A stretch of 64,000 nt of DNA from Cytobacillus sp. NCCP-133 (GTDB lineage Bacteria; Bacillota; Bacilli; Bacillales; Cytobacillaceae): NCBI RefSeq assembly GCF_026011715.1, contig NZ_BRVM01000013.1, positions 1 through 64,000 on the forward strand, in the 5' to 3' direction. Of this stretch, positions 16,647 through 26,001 are shown piece by piece. The translations under genes and the position numbers were made by a program. The notes beneath the pieces are model-generated. The model saw nothing but the letters and a program-made list of their open reading frames with translations. It was not told the DNA's origin and did no database searches. Numbering within the stretch: the first letter of the stretch is position 1; every line of letters begins with the position of its first letter.

Positions 16647-16684
16647 AAAAACCGCCATGTGGTGTGAATCACATGGCGGTTTTT
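16647..16684 (-). terminator. terminator of citB
   Basis: AAAACCGCCATGTG-ATTCACAC-CACATGGCGGTTTT; long, with T-runs on both sides. Confidence 0.93.
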
Positions 16685-16694
16685 ATCAAAGCAA

Positions 16695-19403
16695 TTAATT
16701 TGCCAACTTATCACGAAGAACCATTTGCAGAATTCCGCCGTGACGGTAGTAATCAATTTCAACTTCAGAGTCGAAACGAACAAGTGCTTCAAAAGTAGTC
16801 TTGCTACCATCTTCATCTGTAGCTGTAACTTTTACAAAGTCACGAGGTCTTACGTTTTCGTCGATTTGTACGTCGATTGTTTCTTTACCAGTTAAGCCAA
16901 GAGCTTCAGCGCCTTCGCCTTCCTTGAACTGGAGCGGAAGCACTCCCATTAGAACAAGGTTGGAACGGTGAATCCGCTCATAGCTTTCAGCAATAACTGT
17001 CTTAATTCCAAGTAAATTCGTACCTTTTGCAGCCCAGTCACGGGAAGATCCCATTCCATAGTCTTTGCCGGCAAGAATTACTAGTCCTGTTCCGTCTTCT
17101 TTGTACTGCATGCAAGCATCATAGATGGAAGTAACTTCTCCGGTAGGCCAGTAGGTAGTGAATCCGCCTTCTGTTCCTGGAGCGATCTGATTGCGGATAC
17201 GGATGTTTGCAAATGTACCGCGCATCATAACTTCATGGTTTCCGCGGCGGGATCCATAAGAGTTGAAGTCGCGTGGCTCAACACCGTTCTCGCGAAGATA
17301 TTTTCCTGCTGGTGTATCTTTTCCAATTGCACCTGCCGGGGAAATATGGTCAGTTGTAACAGAATCACCAAACTTGCCGACAACACGCAATCCTGATAAA
17401 GGTCTAACTTCATCAGCATTAGGTGTTAAGCCCTCAAAGAATGGCGGATTCTGGATATAAGTTGAATTATCATCAAATGAATATAATGGCTCATTGCTAG
17501 TTTGAATTTGGTTCCAGCGAGCATTGTCATCAAACACATGTTCATATTCTTTACGGAACAATTCAGGTGTAACAGTCTGCTTAACCACTTCATTCACTTC
17601 AGCAGTAGATGGCCAGATATCATTAAAGAATACATCATTTCCATTCTTATCCTTGCCGATCGGTTCCTTTTGAAGATCGATATCAACAGTTCCAGCCAAT
17701 GCATAAGCAACTACTAATGGCGGAGACGCAAGGTAGTTTGCTTTCACAAGCGGATGGATACGGCCTTCAAAGTTACGGTTACCAGAAAGAACTGATGTTA
17801 TTAGGAGATCGCTTTCAGCTACAGCTTTTTCGATTTCTTCTCTTAATGGACCAGAGTTACCGATACATGTTGTACAGCCATATCCTACAAGGTTGAATCC
17901 AAGCTGCTCCATGAAAGGAAGAAGGCCTGAATCACGCAGGTAGCCAGTAACAACTTTTGAACCAGGAGCCAAAGAGGTTTTTACAAACTTAGGAACTTCC
18001 ATTCCAAGTTCAACTGCTTTTTTCGCAACTAAACCGGCTCCAACTAAAACGTAAGGGTTTGAGGTGTTTGTACAGCTAGTAATCGCTGCAATGGCAACTG
18101 CACCCGTTTTCATTCTAGTTGAATCTCCATTTGCGAATTCAACAGTGACTTCTTTATCGATTTCTTTCTTGCCTAAACCGAAGCCCTGGTTGCCTTGAGG
18201 AGCTGTGATAGCATCATTGAATTCCTTTTTCATTTGAGAAAGCGGAATTAAATCCTGCGGACGCTTTGGACCTGAAAGGTTCGCTTCAATTTCGGAAAGA
18301 TTGATTTCAACTACATTTGTATATACTGGCTCTAGAGATGGATCAAAGAACATTCCATTTTCTTTGCAGTATTTTTCAACAATTTTGATTTGTTCTTCCG
18401 GGCGTCCAGTTAGGCGCATGTAATCAAGGGCTTCTGCATCAACAGGGAAGAATCCGCAAGTAGCACCGTATTCTGGAGCCATATTAGCAATGGTTGCACG
18501 GTCTGCAAGTGGCAGCTGTGTCACACCAGAACCGAAAAATTCAACGAATTTGCCAACTACTCCCTGGCTGCGAAGTACTTGAGTTACCTTCAATGCAAGG
18601 TCAGTAGCAGTTGTTCCGTTAGGAAGCTCGCCAGTAAGCTTAACCCCTACAACTTCAGGTACAGGGAAGTATGAAGGCTGTCCTAGCATACCTGCTTCAG
18701 CTTCAATACCGCCTACACCCCAACCAAGAACGCCGATTCCGTTGATCATTGTTGTATGGGAGTCGGTACCAACAAGTGTATCCGGGAATGTTTCGAAATC
18801 GCCTTCAGTTGTTTCAAGGGCGTGAACGACATTTGCCAAGAACTCAAGGTTAACCTGGTGAACGATACCTGTTGCCGGCGGAACCGCACGGTAATTGTTA
18901 AATGCCTTTTGAGCCCAGCTTAAGAACTGGTAACGCTCAGCATTACGCTCGAATTCAAGTTCCATGTTCGCTTCAAGCGAATCTGGAGTTCCATATTTAT
19001 CAACCTGTACAGAGTGGTCGATAACAAGATCAACCGGCTTCTCAGGATTGATTTTGTCCGGGTCGCCACCCATGTCTGCCATTGCTTTGCGCAATGAAGC
19101 CAAGTCAACTACTGCTGGTACTCCAGTGAAGTCCTGCAGAATGACGCGTGAAGGTTTAAAAGGAACGTCAACCTCTTTAACTTCGGATGTTCCCCATTTT
19201 GCTAAGTTTTCAACATGCTCTTTTGTAATTACACGACCGTCATATTGACGAAGTACCGATTCCAATAAAACCTTAATGGAATAAGGCAGTTTGGAAACAT
19301 TACCTACTCCAGCTTCTTCTAGAGCGCCTAAGTGATAGTAATGATAGCGCTTCCCGTCTAGATCAAAGGATTTGCGGGAATTGAACACATCATTCTTTGC
19401 CAT
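16695..19403 (-). CDS. citB: aconitate hydratase CitB/AcnA
   Basis: 902 residues, the size of IRP1-type aconitases. It interconverts citrate and isocitrate in the TCA cycle with a [4Fe-4S] cluster; cluster ligands are in [11 protein letters not shown] and [34 protein letters not shown] and the swivel-domain [14 protein letters not shown] and [10 protein letters not shown] motifs are intact. B. subtilis CitB is also an RNA-binding iron sensor. I chose ATG 19403 (MAKNDVFN) because AGAGGGGG lies just upstream; the seven earlier codons are part of the leader. It is monocistronic, with a CcpC-type control region upstream. Confidence 0.98.
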   Translation of the reverse strand: MAKNDVFNSRKSFDLDGKRYHYYHLGALEEAGVGNVSKLPYSIKVLLESVLRQYDGRVITKEHVENLAKWGTSEVKEVDVPFKPSRVILQDFTGVPAVVDLASLRKAMADMGGDPDKINPEKPVDLVIDHSVQVDKYGTPDSLEANMELEFERNAERYQFLSWAQKAFNNYRAVPPATGIVHQVNLEFLANVVHALETTEGDFETFPDTLVGTDSHTTMINGIGVLGWGVGGIEAEAGMLGQPSYFPVPEVVGVKLTGELPNGTTATDLALKVTQVLRSQGVVGKFVEFFGSGVTQLPLADRATIANMAPEYGATCGFFPVDAEALDYMRLTGRPEEQIKIVEKYCKENGMFFDPSLEPVYTNVVEINLSEIEANLSGPKRPQDLIPLSQMKKEFNDAITAPQGNQGFGLGKKEIDKEVTVEFANGDSTRMKTGAVAIAAITSCTNTSNPYVLVGAGLVAKKAVELGMEVPKFVKTSLAPGSKVVTGYLRDSGLLPFMEQLGFNLVGYGCTTCIGNSGPLREEIEKAVAESDLLITSVLSGNRNFEGRIHPLVKANYLASPPLVVAYALAGTVDIDLQKEPIGKDKNGNDVFFNDIWPSTAEVNEVVKQTVTPELFRKEYEHVFDDNARWNQIQTSNEPLYSFDDNSTYIQNPPFFEGLTPNADEVRPLSGLRVVGKFGDSVTTDHISPAGAIGKDTPAGKYLRENGVEPRDFNSYGSRRGNHEVMMRGTFANIRIRNQIAPGTEGGFTTYWPTGEVTSIYDACMQYKEDGTGLVILAGKDYGMGSSRDWAAKGTNLLGIKTVIAESYERIHRSNLVLMGVLPLQFKEGEGAEALGLTGKETIDVQIDENVRPRDFVKVTATDEDGSKTTFEALVRFDSEVEIDYYRHGGILQMVLRDKLAN

Positions 19404-19502
19404 ATGTATTACCCCCTCTTTCATTAAACATCATATACCAAGTGATAGGTAATTGTCGAAAAGTTTGAATTTTAGTCCATCCTCACTTTTCTCACAGCTT
19501 CT

Positions 19503-19531
19503 ATATTAATACAACCTTTTATATAAGTAAA
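19503..19531 (-). promoter_or_regulatory. citB promoter with downstream CcpC half-site
   Basis: Minus strand TTTACT-N17-TAATAT predicts a start near 19496. A half-site (TTAT on the minus strand, 19523-19526) lies near -27 and overlaps the spacer. Confidence 0.6.
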
Positions 19532-19554
19532 TAACAAGAAAGTTATTGTTTCTG

Positions 19555-19569
19555 ATAAGTTTTACTTAT
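19555..19569 (-). promoter_or_regulatory. CcpC dyad box of citB
   Basis: Exact ATAA-N7-TTAT, the CcpC consensus, centred 66 bases before the predicted start. The dyad at -66 plus half-site at -27 reproduces the B. subtilis citB arrangement, in which citrate-responsive CcpC represses citB. Confidence 0.75.
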
Positions 19570-19756
19570 ATTAAATTTTATTTCTGCTCCATAAGCCTTT
19601 CAAAAGCCCTAATTGAAAGCGTTTTTCAATTAGATGATTATATAACGTCATTATAGTTATTATGCTGAAAAAACAAAATGTATTTCCTTCCTCTGTTGAA
19701 ATCTATCATATTTTGTCACTTCACAAGGAAAAATATCTATATGGAGGTGATTAATT

Positions 19757-19906
19757 TTGGCTAAACGAAAAGCAAACCATATTATTGAGGGTATGAATGC
19801 AGCAAAGGGGCAAGGCATGGGTGCTGGCTACAATGAGGAATTATCGAATGAATCTTTAACTGTTGCTCAGAAACAAAATAATAAAAAGCGGAAGAAGAAT
19901 CAATAA
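19757..19906 (+). CDS. sspO: small acid-soluble spore protein SspO
   Basis: 49 residues from [23 protein letters not shown], then GAGYNEEL, ending [10 protein letters not shown]. This is a clear SspO match (minor SASP; sigma-G dependent in B. subtilis). ATGGAGGTGATT precedes the TTG. In B. subtilis sspO and sspP are adjacent and co-transcribed. Here a convergent gene (19965-20222) separates them. Confidence 0.94.
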   Translation: MAKRKANHIIEGMNAAKGQGMGAGYNEELSNESLTVAQKQNNKKRKKNQ

Positions 19907-19924
19907 AGTAATCACACAAAAAAT

Positions 19925-19951
19925 ACCCCGGCTCTATGAAAATGCCGGGGT
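19925..19951. terminator. bidirectional terminator after sspO
   Basis: CCCCGGC...GCCGGGG; TATTTTTT follows on the minus strand, a weaker T-run on the plus strand. It lies between convergent genes. Confidence 0.75.
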
Positions 19952-19964
19952 TCCACTTATTTAT

Positions 19965-20222
19965 TTAGTATTGATTCACATCATCCACCATTGACTTTAG
20001 GTCCTGCTGGAAACGCACAAGCTGTGCTCGCTGATGCTCAGAAGCAACCTCAAGCGCATTTTCGATTTGGGCAAATGCTTCATTTACTTCCTGCTTAAGA
20101 TGTTTAAGCTGATGACCATAGCTTGCTGAATCTTTTACAATCTCAGCATATAGCTCTTGAGCGTCCTCCATTCCCTGCTGTGCTGCCTGAAATGCCTGCT
20201 GTTTATCTTTATGGTATGGCAT
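19965..20222 (-). CDS. small coiled-coil hypothetical protein
   Basis: 85 residues, helical throughout (heptad-like QLKHLKQEVNEAFAQIENALEVA), rich in Gln and Glu. The family is not recognised. The start MPYHKDKQQAF is preferred because AGGAGTGAGGAAGG precedes it. It lies between sspO and sspP on the opposite strand. A sporulation role is possible by context only. Confidence 0.65.
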   Translation of the reverse strand: MPYHKDKQQAFQAAQQGMEDAQELYAEIVKDSASYGHQLKHLKQEVNEAFAQIENALEVASEHQRAQLVRFQQDLKSMVDDVNQY

Positions 20223-20421
20223 ACCTTCCTCACTCCTCATTAAAATTTGTACCATTAAATTGCGCAATAGCTGACAAAAATATTCCGCAATCTATTACAG
20301 AAGCAAATGTTCAATTCCAGCCACATTTTGCAAGGTGATTTTCCACCAGAAACAAGCCAAACTAACAAAAGAAGTTAAGGTGGAACACACCTTATTCTTC
20401 ATTCAGGAGGAGGGAAATCAA

Positions 20422-20565
20422 ATGAATAAAAATAATGGAAAAGATATGCGCAAAAATGCAACTAAGGGACATAATGAAGGGCAGCCTGAGCCTTTAAGCG
20501 GATCAAAAAAAGTGAAAAACCGCAACCATACCAGGCAAAAGCATAATTCCCATCATAATATGTAA
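20422..20565 (+). CDS. sspP: small acid-soluble spore protein SspP
   Basis: 47 residues: [20 protein letters not shown], then [20 protein letters not shown] and HNSHHNM. Nearly identical to B. subtilis SspP. AGGAGGAGGG precedes the ATG. The upstream in-frame extension to 20335 has no ribosome binding site and is ignored. Confidence 0.95.
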   Translation: MNKNNGKDMRKNATKGHNEGQPEPLSGSKKVKNRNHTRQKHNSHHNM

Positions 20566-20577
20566 CAATAGTTAAAA

Positions 20578-20602
20578 CAGCTGCCGTTCTTAGCGGCAGC
20601 TG
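20578..20602. terminator. hairpin between sspP and selA
   Basis: CAGCTGCCG-TTCTTAG-CGGCAGCTG between convergent genes. The T-run is weak, so it may act mainly as a 3'-end barrier. Confidence 0.6.
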
Positions 20603-20618
20603 CCATCATTGCTTTAGT

Positions 20619-22022
20619 TTAGATAGCGGCAAATGAATGAATGATGACAACCTCTTCTTCTTCTGTTACTGTCCGCAAATCAACTAAGATTTCCTCCTTT
20701 TGGATTCTGACAATAACAGCAGGAGTAAATCCTGTTCTTAACTGCCTTCCTACATACTCAGCGGAATATTTCTTATGTTTTAAAACTACAATCCATGAAG
20801 GAAGCTGCACATCTGGCATGGTTCCGCCGCCTACCTGTCCGACACTTTCTTTCATGGACATATCATAATTTTTAGAGGCTGATTCCAATTTACGAAGGAA
20901 ACTTTCCGTTCTCTGTTTCAGTTCTTTGCCAGCCGTCAAAACATCCCGGACTACAGGTATGTTTTTCACGCCATCTTCCCCTTTTAAGTAGTCAATAAGA
21001 GTACCTTCAAGAGCTGCAAGCGTCATTTTATCAACACGAAGCACTCTGGCTAGCTGATGTTTTTTCAGCTTATCAATCAATTCCTTTTTGCCGGCAATAA
21101 TACCGGCCTGCGGTCCGCCCAACAGCTTATCTCCGCTGAATGAAACAAGATCTGCTCCCATTTCAATAACCTTTCTCACAACAGGCTCGTCGCCGATTCC
21201 TTTACTTGCAAAATCAAAAAGCGCTCCGCTGCCAAGGTCTTCATAAAAAATGACATCCCGCTCTCTAGATAGCGATGCAAGTTCCTGTGTACCAACTTCT
21301 TTTGTAAATCCAATAATTTTAAAATTACTTGTATGCACTTTTAAAATCATCGCAGTTTTATCATTTATTGCTTTTTCATAATCTGATATATGGGTCTTAT
21401 TTGTGGTTCCCACTTCAGCAAGCCTTGCCCCGCTCTCTGCCATAATGCTCGACACCCTAAATGATCCCCCGATTTCTACAAGCTGTCCTCTCGAGACGAT
21501 CACTTCCCGATCAGTTGCCAAAGCTTTTAATATAAAATAAACTGCAGCAGCGTTGTTATTAACAACCATGGCGGCTTCTGCATCAGCCAGTTCTTTGATA
21601 AGCCCTTCTACATGACTATGCCTCGAACCGCGCTCTCCCTCACTCAACTTATACTCCAAATTGGAATAATTCATGGCAGTTTCAAGCATATGGGCACAAG
21701 CCCTGCTGCTTAATCTTGCTCGCCCAAGATTGGTATGCAGGATGGTTCCTGTAGCATTGATAACTCTTTTTAGCGTGTACCCATAACGGCTGCGGATTTT
21801 TTCCTCCGCCAAATGAAAGAGCTTGTCTGTAAATTCCTTCGTACCAGGAGAGTCACCTTCCCACTGTCCATCCAGGATAGTCTGCCTAATGCCTGCAATA
21901 ATTTCCTTTAATATGTTTGTTGTATGTATGAAATCAAGTCCATTCACAGCCATCAGCTCATTGAATTGCTCCTCTTTTTGCAATTCATGAACGGGCGGTA
22001 TTTCTCTAAGTTTATTTTTCAA
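20619..22022 (-). CDS. selA: L-seryl-tRNA(Sec) selenium transferase SelA
   Basis: A PLP enzyme that converts seryl-tRNA(Sec) to selenocysteyl-tRNA(Sec) using selenophosphate. At 467 residues it has the usual length (E. coli SelA 463). Family motifs: RVINATGTILHTNLGRA, SNLEYKLSEGERGSRHSHVE, AMVVNNNAAAVYF, YEDLGSGAL and the PLP-lysine SFSGDKLLGGPQAG. TTG 22022 (MKNKLREIPPV) is chosen because GGAGGG lies just upstream; 40 further codons overlap the cotM promoter. Unlike most selA genes it has no selB, selD or tRNA-Sec neighbour in this window. It sits between sspP and cotM, which are adjacent in B. subtilis. Confidence 0.96.
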   Translation of the reverse strand: MKNKLREIPPVHELQKEEQFNELMAVNGLDFIHTTNILKEIIAGIRQTILDGQWEGDSPGTKEFTDKLFHLAEEKIRSRYGYTLKRVINATGTILHTNLGRARLSSRACAHMLETAMNYSNLEYKLSEGERGSRHSHVEGLIKELADAEAAMVVNNNAAAVYFILKALATDREVIVSRGQLVEIGGSFRVSSIMAESGARLAEVGTTNKTHISDYEKAINDKTAMILKVHTSNFKIIGFTKEVGTQELASLSRERDVIFYEDLGSGALFDFASKGIGDEPVVRKVIEMGADLVSFSGDKLLGGPQAGIIAGKKELIDKLKKHQLARVLRVDKMTLAALEGTLIDYLKGEDGVKNIPVVRDVLTAGKELKQRTESFLRKLESASKNYDMSMKESVGQVGGGTMPDVQLPSWIVVLKHKKYSAEYVGRQLRTGFTPAVIVRIQKEEILVDLRTVTEEEEVVIIHSFAAI

Positions 22023-22118
22023 AGCAATCCCTCCAGCTCTAGCCTGATTATTATACCACTTTTCACTTATTAGCAAGGAATGAATACTATAGAAAGAACA
22101 AAGCAAGGGGGTAATGAA

Positions 22119-22517
22119 GTGGACAAGAAAGAAGATAAGCACCCATTTAATTTAAGTGAAATGGAGGAATGGATGGAAAAGTTTTTCCTTGATCCTCATA
22201 CATCCTATATGGATCAGTTTACCTTTCGGATTGATCTATTTGAAACAGAGACAGAAATAATTGTTGAAGCGCTATTAATCGGCTGTGTACCAAAAGATGT
22301 AACCGTTTCCTTGAAGGATAATAAGGTGATTATAAAAGCTCAAAAAAAAGAACTGCCCACAGAAAATAGTGGCCAACCCTGCATAAGAAAGGTAGAACTT
22401 CCTTTTCCAGTCATTGACAAAAAGGTAGGGGCCGCCTTTTCAAACGGAATATTGGAGATTTTTATAGCCAAGAATGAAGCTGGGCCTGGCTGTAATAGAT
22501 ATATAACGATCCCTTGA
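22119..22517 (+). CDS. cotM: CotM-like Hsp20/alpha-crystallin spore coat protein
   Basis: 132 residues with an alpha-crystallin domain (FRIDLFETETEIIVEALLIG ... GAAFSNGILEIFI). The N-terminal NLSEMEEWMEKFFLDP resembles CotM of B. subtilis, an outer coat protein made in the mother cell under sigma-K. The locus also matches: cotM neighbours sspP in B. subtilis. GTG 22119 follows AAGGGGG. It could instead be a general Hsp20, but the locus favours CotM. Confidence 0.8.
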   Translation: MDKKEDKHPFNLSEMEEWMEKFFLDPHTSYMDQFTFRIDLFETETEIIVEALLIGCVPKDVTVSLKDNKVIIKAQKKELPTENSGQPCIRKVELPFPVIDKKVGAAFSNGILEIFIAKNEAGPGCNRYITIP

Positions 22518-22594
22518 TTAAAACTGAGTTAGAGTATGCCTGATTTCTGCTCATAAGTTTACATAATATTAATATCGTTCACTTGCCTATTAAT

Positions 22595-22621
22595 AAACCT
22601 TCCCCTATATGGAGAAGGTTT
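22595..22621. terminator. bidirectional terminator cotM / SelW-like gene
   Basis: AAACCTTC-CCCTATATGGA-GAAGGTTT between convergent genes. Confidence 0.7.
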
Positions 22622-22625
22622 CAAA

Positions 22626-22862
22626 TTATTCTTGCATTTTTTCAATAATATCCTTGGACTTCGGAAAAACGCCCGTATTCAATTTGGAATAAAGCTTTTC
22701 TCCATTAACCGTCAATTCAAACGCTCCGCCCGAACTCGGAATAAGCTCCATTTTTAAGATATCGGAACGGAAATGTGTAAATAGTTCTTCCGCGAAACTC
22801 GCGGCTTTTGGTGCATAGTTTCACATCATGCAAAATTCAATGGTAACTTCGTAAGGTTTCAT
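22626..22862 (-). CDS. SelW/Rdx family selenoprotein (TGA = Sec14)
   Basis: A 78-codon gene with one internal TGA (22821-22823) and TAA at 22626. Read with Sec it gives MKPYEVTIEFCMMU, then NYAPKAASFAEELFTHF, and continues IPSSGGAFELTVNGEKLYSK and FPKSKDIIEKMQE. This is a full-length SelW/SelT/SelH (Rdx) thioredoxin-like redox protein with CxxU in place of CxxC and the following N-Y-x-P-[RK]-A motif. GGGGGAG lies five bases before the ATG. Coding potential continues unchanged after the TGA, a SECIS-like hairpin follows, and selA lies 0.6 kb away. Sec insertion still needs experimental proof. Confidence 0.9.
22790..22804 (-). promoter_or_regulatory. candidate bacterial SECIS element (SelW-like gene)
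   Basis: Minus strand CCGCGA-GUU-UCGCGG: a perfect 6-bp stem with G as the first loop base, the loop starting 22 nt after the UGA. It fits the bSECIS rule and lies inside the reading frame. Confidence 0.75.
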
Positions 22863-23027
22863 ACTAACTCCCCCAAATGTAATATTCTAGAATGTAAATA
22901 TACTCACATTTTAGTACAATCTCTAGCTGACTGCAAATTGTTCCTCCCTTCTTGCCATTAACTAAATTCGGGCAGGCGATTTTGCCGCTGTCTGGATGGA
23001 TTGACATTTCAATTTCAAAATATAAAG

Positions 23028-23050
23028 AGGACAGCTGTATCGGCTGTCCT
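23028..23050 (-). terminator. terminator of tdh
   Basis: AGGACAGC-CGATACA-GCTGTCCT followed by CTTTATATTTT on the minus strand. Confidence 0.75.
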
Positions 23051-23063
23051 TTTGGATTTATGT

Positions 23064-24005
23064 TCACTTTGTTTTTAGCTTATCAAGCATATCTGCTGTC
23101 ATTTTTGCAAGATCAAATTCTGCTTTAAAGCCCCACTCTTCTTTTGCTGCTGTGGCATCTATCGAATTTGGCCAGCTGTCAGCAATAGCCTGGCGTACAG
23201 GATCGACATCGTAGGAGAGTTCAAATCCTGGGATGTGCTTTCGGATTTCAGCAGCAATCTGCTCCGGTTCAAAACTCATCGCAGTAACGTTAAAAGAATT
23301 GCGGTGACTTAATTTATCAGCGTCCGCTTCCATTAAATCTACAATTGCATTTAATGCGTCAGGCATATACATCATATCCATGTAAGTGCCTTTATCGATA
23401 TAGGACGTATAACGGCCATTTTTAATGGCTTCGTAATAAATCTCAACGGCATAATCCGTTGTTCCTCCACCAGGAGGAGTAACATAGGAGATTAAGCCTG
23501 GAAAACGTAAACCTCTCGTATCAACACCAAACTTATGGTAGTAATAATCAGATAACAATTCGCCTGCCACTTTATTTACACCGTACATTGTAGTTGGCCT
23601 GTGGATTGTATCCTGCGGCGTATTGTCCTTTGGCGTAGAAGGTCCAAAAGCGCCAATGGAGCTTGGCGTAAAGAATTGAGCTTTGCATTCTCTAGCTGTT
23701 TCCAATGCGTTCAGGAGGCCGCCCATATTCAAATTCCATGCAAATACAGGATTGGCCTCAGCGGTAGCAGACAAAAGCGCGGCCATATGAATAACTGTAT
23801 CAATATCATATTTTTTCGCCGTTTCTAACATTGTTTTTGCATCGGTTACGTCAACCATTTCAAAAGGTCCAGAGTGAGCTGCTTCAGATTCATTTTTTCT
23901 GATATCCGTTGCGATTACATTATCTGTCCCATATATGTCTCTTAATTTTAAGGTGAGTTCGGAGCCGATTTGTCCTAATGCACCTGTAATCATTATTCGT
24001 TTCAT
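23064..24005 (-). CDS. tdh: L-threonine 3-dehydrogenase, SDR/epimerase type
   Basis: 313 residues of the extended SDR (NAD-dependent epimerase) family. It has the Rossmann motif [12 protein letters not shown], catalytic [10 protein letters not shown] and YGVNKVAGE (YxxxK), and the threonine dehydrogenase-like [21 protein letters not shown] segment. The reaction is L-threonine + NAD+ to 2-amino-3-oxobutyrate. Its neighbour kbl, 157 bp upstream, uses that product, which strongly supports the assignment over UDP-sugar epimerase. Confidence 0.92.
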   Translation of the reverse strand: MKRIMITGALGQIGSELTLKLRDIYGTDNVIATDIRKNESEAAHSGPFEMVDVTDAKTMLETAKKYDIDTVIHMAALLSATAEANPVFAWNLNMGGLLNALETARECKAQFFTPSSIGAFGPSTPKDNTPQDTIHRPTTMYGVNKVAGELLSDYYYHKFGVDTRGLRFPGLISYVTPPGGGTTDYAVEIYYEAIKNGRYTSYIDKGTYMDMMYMPDALNAIVDLMEADADKLSHRNSFNVTAMSFEPEQIAAEIRKHIPGFELSYDVDPVRQAIADSWPNSIDATAAKEEWGFKAEFDLAKMTADMLDKLKTK

Positions 24006-24162
24006 TATTACCCTCCACTTTTCCTCTTTGCCTTAAAAAGTTTGTCTATTAACATCTTTGTTGGCTCTCGTATATTTTTTTTTCTAAAATTCTGCCCGTT
24101 GGTTAACCTTAGTTATCGATTTAATAACAACAAACTTTACGAAAACCACCATTATTAAGAAA

Positions 24163-25353
24163 CTAAATAATTCCCATTTCTTTGCCGACTTTTTCATAGA
24201 TGGCAATGGCATGATCAAGCATTTCTTTTGTATGCGCCGCAGAAGGCATGTTTCTGACACGTCCTGTTCCTTTAGGGACCGTTGGGAATACGATTGATTT
24301 CGCATATACGCCTTCTTCATTAAGCTTTTTGCTGAATTCCTGTGTTTTTACCTCATCACCGACAATGCAAGGTGTGATTGGTGTTTCACTTTCACCGATA
24401 TCAAAACCTAATTTCTTCAGGCCATCTTTTAAATAGTTGGCATTTTCCCAAAGCCTTTCATTAAGCTCAGTGCTTTCCATTAATAGCTCGATTGCCCTGA
24501 TGCTTGCTGCTACATCTGCAGGAGTTAAGGATGTTGAGAATAAGAATGGTCTGCTGCGCACTTTGAGCCAGTCAATTAAGTCCTTCTTGCCAGCCACATA
24601 TCCGCCTACTACTCCAATTGCCTTCGAAAGTGTACCGATTTGGAAATCGATTTTATCAGATAATCCGAAATGCTTAACAGTTCCAGCTCCTTTTCCAAGA
24701 ACACCCGACCCATGCGCATCATCAACATAAGTAATTAGATCAAGTTCTTCAGCAATCTCCACAATCTCAGGAAGCTTCGCAATATCACCATCCATTGAGA
24801 ATACACCATCAGTGATGACCATGATTTTCTTGAATTGTCCTGATTCCTTTGCTTCCTTTGCTTTCGCTCCTAAATCTTCCATATCTGAATGGTTGAAACG
24901 AATGATTTTTGATCTTGATAAACGGCATCCATCAATAATGGAAGCATGGTTTAACTCATCTGAAAGAATGGCATCATTTTTATCCATAACAGCTGATATT
25001 GCAGCCATGTTACAGTTAAAACCAGACTGGTAAGCGATAGCTGCCTCTGTATGCTTGAACTCCGCGAGCTTCTCTTCCAGCTTTGTGTGGAGTTCAAGTG
25101 TTCCATTGATCGTGCGGACAGCGCCTGCCCCCACTCCATACTTTTTAACCGCCTCGATTGCAGTCTTCTTTAGTCGTTCATCTGTGGCCAAACCTAAGTA
25201 GTTATTGGAAGAAAGGTTAATGAGTTTTCTGCCTTTAATTTTTATTATTGGTCCATTTGGACTTTCAAGAGGATCAATTACATTATAAAGGCCTCTATCT
25301 TTTAAATCTTCCAGATTTTCTTTTAAAAAAGAATCTAAGATTTTGCTTGTCAC
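24163..25353 (-). CDS. kbl: glycine C-acetyltransferase (2-amino-3-ketobutyrate CoA ligase)
   Basis: 396 residues, PLP-dependent alpha-oxoamine synthase family. The N-terminal [35 protein letters not shown] and the PLP-lysine [16 protein letters not shown] are present. It converts 2-amino-3-oxobutyrate and CoA to glycine and acetyl-CoA, completing threonine breakdown begun by the downstream tdh. GGGGGAATTATTAA precedes the start. 7-keto-8-aminopelargonate synthase is a close alternative by family, but no biotin genes are near. Confidence 0.93.
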   Translation of the reverse strand: MTSKILDSFLKENLEDLKDRGLYNVIDPLESPNGPIIKIKGRKLINLSSNNYLGLATDERLKKTAIEAVKKYGVGAGAVRTINGTLELHTKLEEKLAEFKHTEAAIAYQSGFNCNMAAISAVMDKNDAILSDELNHASIIDGCRLSRSKIIRFNHSDMEDLGAKAKEAKESGQFKKIMVITDGVFSMDGDIAKLPEIVEIAEELDLITYVDDAHGSGVLGKGAGTVKHFGLSDKIDFQIGTLSKAIGVVGGYVAGKKDLIDWLKVRSRPFLFSTSLTPADVAASIRAIELLMESTELNERLWENANYLKDGLKKLGFDIGESETPITPCIVGDEVKTQEFSKKLNEEGVYAKSIVFPTVPKGTGRVRNMPSAAHTKEMLDHAIAIYEKVGKEMGII

Positions 25354-25900
25354 TTAATAATTCCCCCTATACATTTTTAATAAATGTCGCTAACTCAAAA
25401 ACAACTGTTTTTCTAGAGAGGACATAAAATCCTTAGGTAAGTAAAGCTATGTAAAGGTTTTTCAAATATTACTTTAACACATTTTTTGACTTTGTACACT
25501 TATGGAGGACACAGTTTTATAAAAAATGTCCTCCACGCTAAAATAGTTTACCCCTTTACCCTGAAACTGTTTCAATTATTTCTAAAGTTGTCCATTAAGA
25601 GTACCCATCTAAATCAATCCGTAATCCTGAATAAAATACACAAAATTGAGCTGTTTACTCAATCTATTTCCGGGGAACCAATTCAACAAAGGAAAAATTG
25701 ATCAGGCATAAGTCCTTTGAGGTACTAAAATAAACCCTCCATTAAATGTAACTTTCATAAGTGCATCCGAAAACCGATTCGTTTAAATTTCTAAAAGCAG
25801 TTCTTTTAAAGTATCAATTAAATATAAATATACTAATGCCCTTAAAAACAAGCATCTTTAATTAACTTTTATAAGAGATATTACTTTATAATTTATTTAT
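25354..25900. other. AT-rich intergenic region between kbl and katA
   Basis: Divergent intergenic DNA of about 650 bp up to katA. No gene with a ribosome binding site is visible. It contains a perfect 9-bp inverted repeat at 25503-25535 and, at the katA end, a PerR-like box and a promoter. Confidence 0.55.
25503..25535. repeat. inverted repeat in the kbl leader region
   Basis: TGGAGGACA, 15-base spacer, TGTCCTCCA. It lies 150 bp upstream of the kbl start. It may be a stem-loop or an operator; no T-run follows. Confidence 0.6.
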
Positions 25901-25915
25901 TAATAATTATTATAA
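25901..25915 (+). promoter_or_regulatory. PerR-like box of katA
   Basis: TAATAATTATTATAA matches the PerR consensus TTATAATNATTATAA at 14 of 15 positions. It lies upstream of a catalase gene, a classical PerR target in Bacillus. Confidence 0.6.
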
Positions 25916-25922
25916 AAAAGTA

Positions 25923-25950
25923 TTGATTTTATATTGATAAATGTTATCAT
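25923..25950 (+). promoter_or_regulatory. probable katA promoter
   Basis: TTGATT-N16-TATCAT, downstream of the PerR-like box. It predicts a start near 25957 and a leader of about 45 nt before the GAGGTG ribosome binding site. Confidence 0.45.
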
Positions 25951-26001
25951 TAATTTTATAAGCAACCTATTAAATTAAATTATTTATGAGGTGAAGAAAG
26001 A

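Noticed and set aside
22864-23067. 67-residue minus-strand frame beginning near the tdh stop
   Set aside because: It runs through the tdh terminator hairpin and the SelW leader; it has no ribosome binding site.
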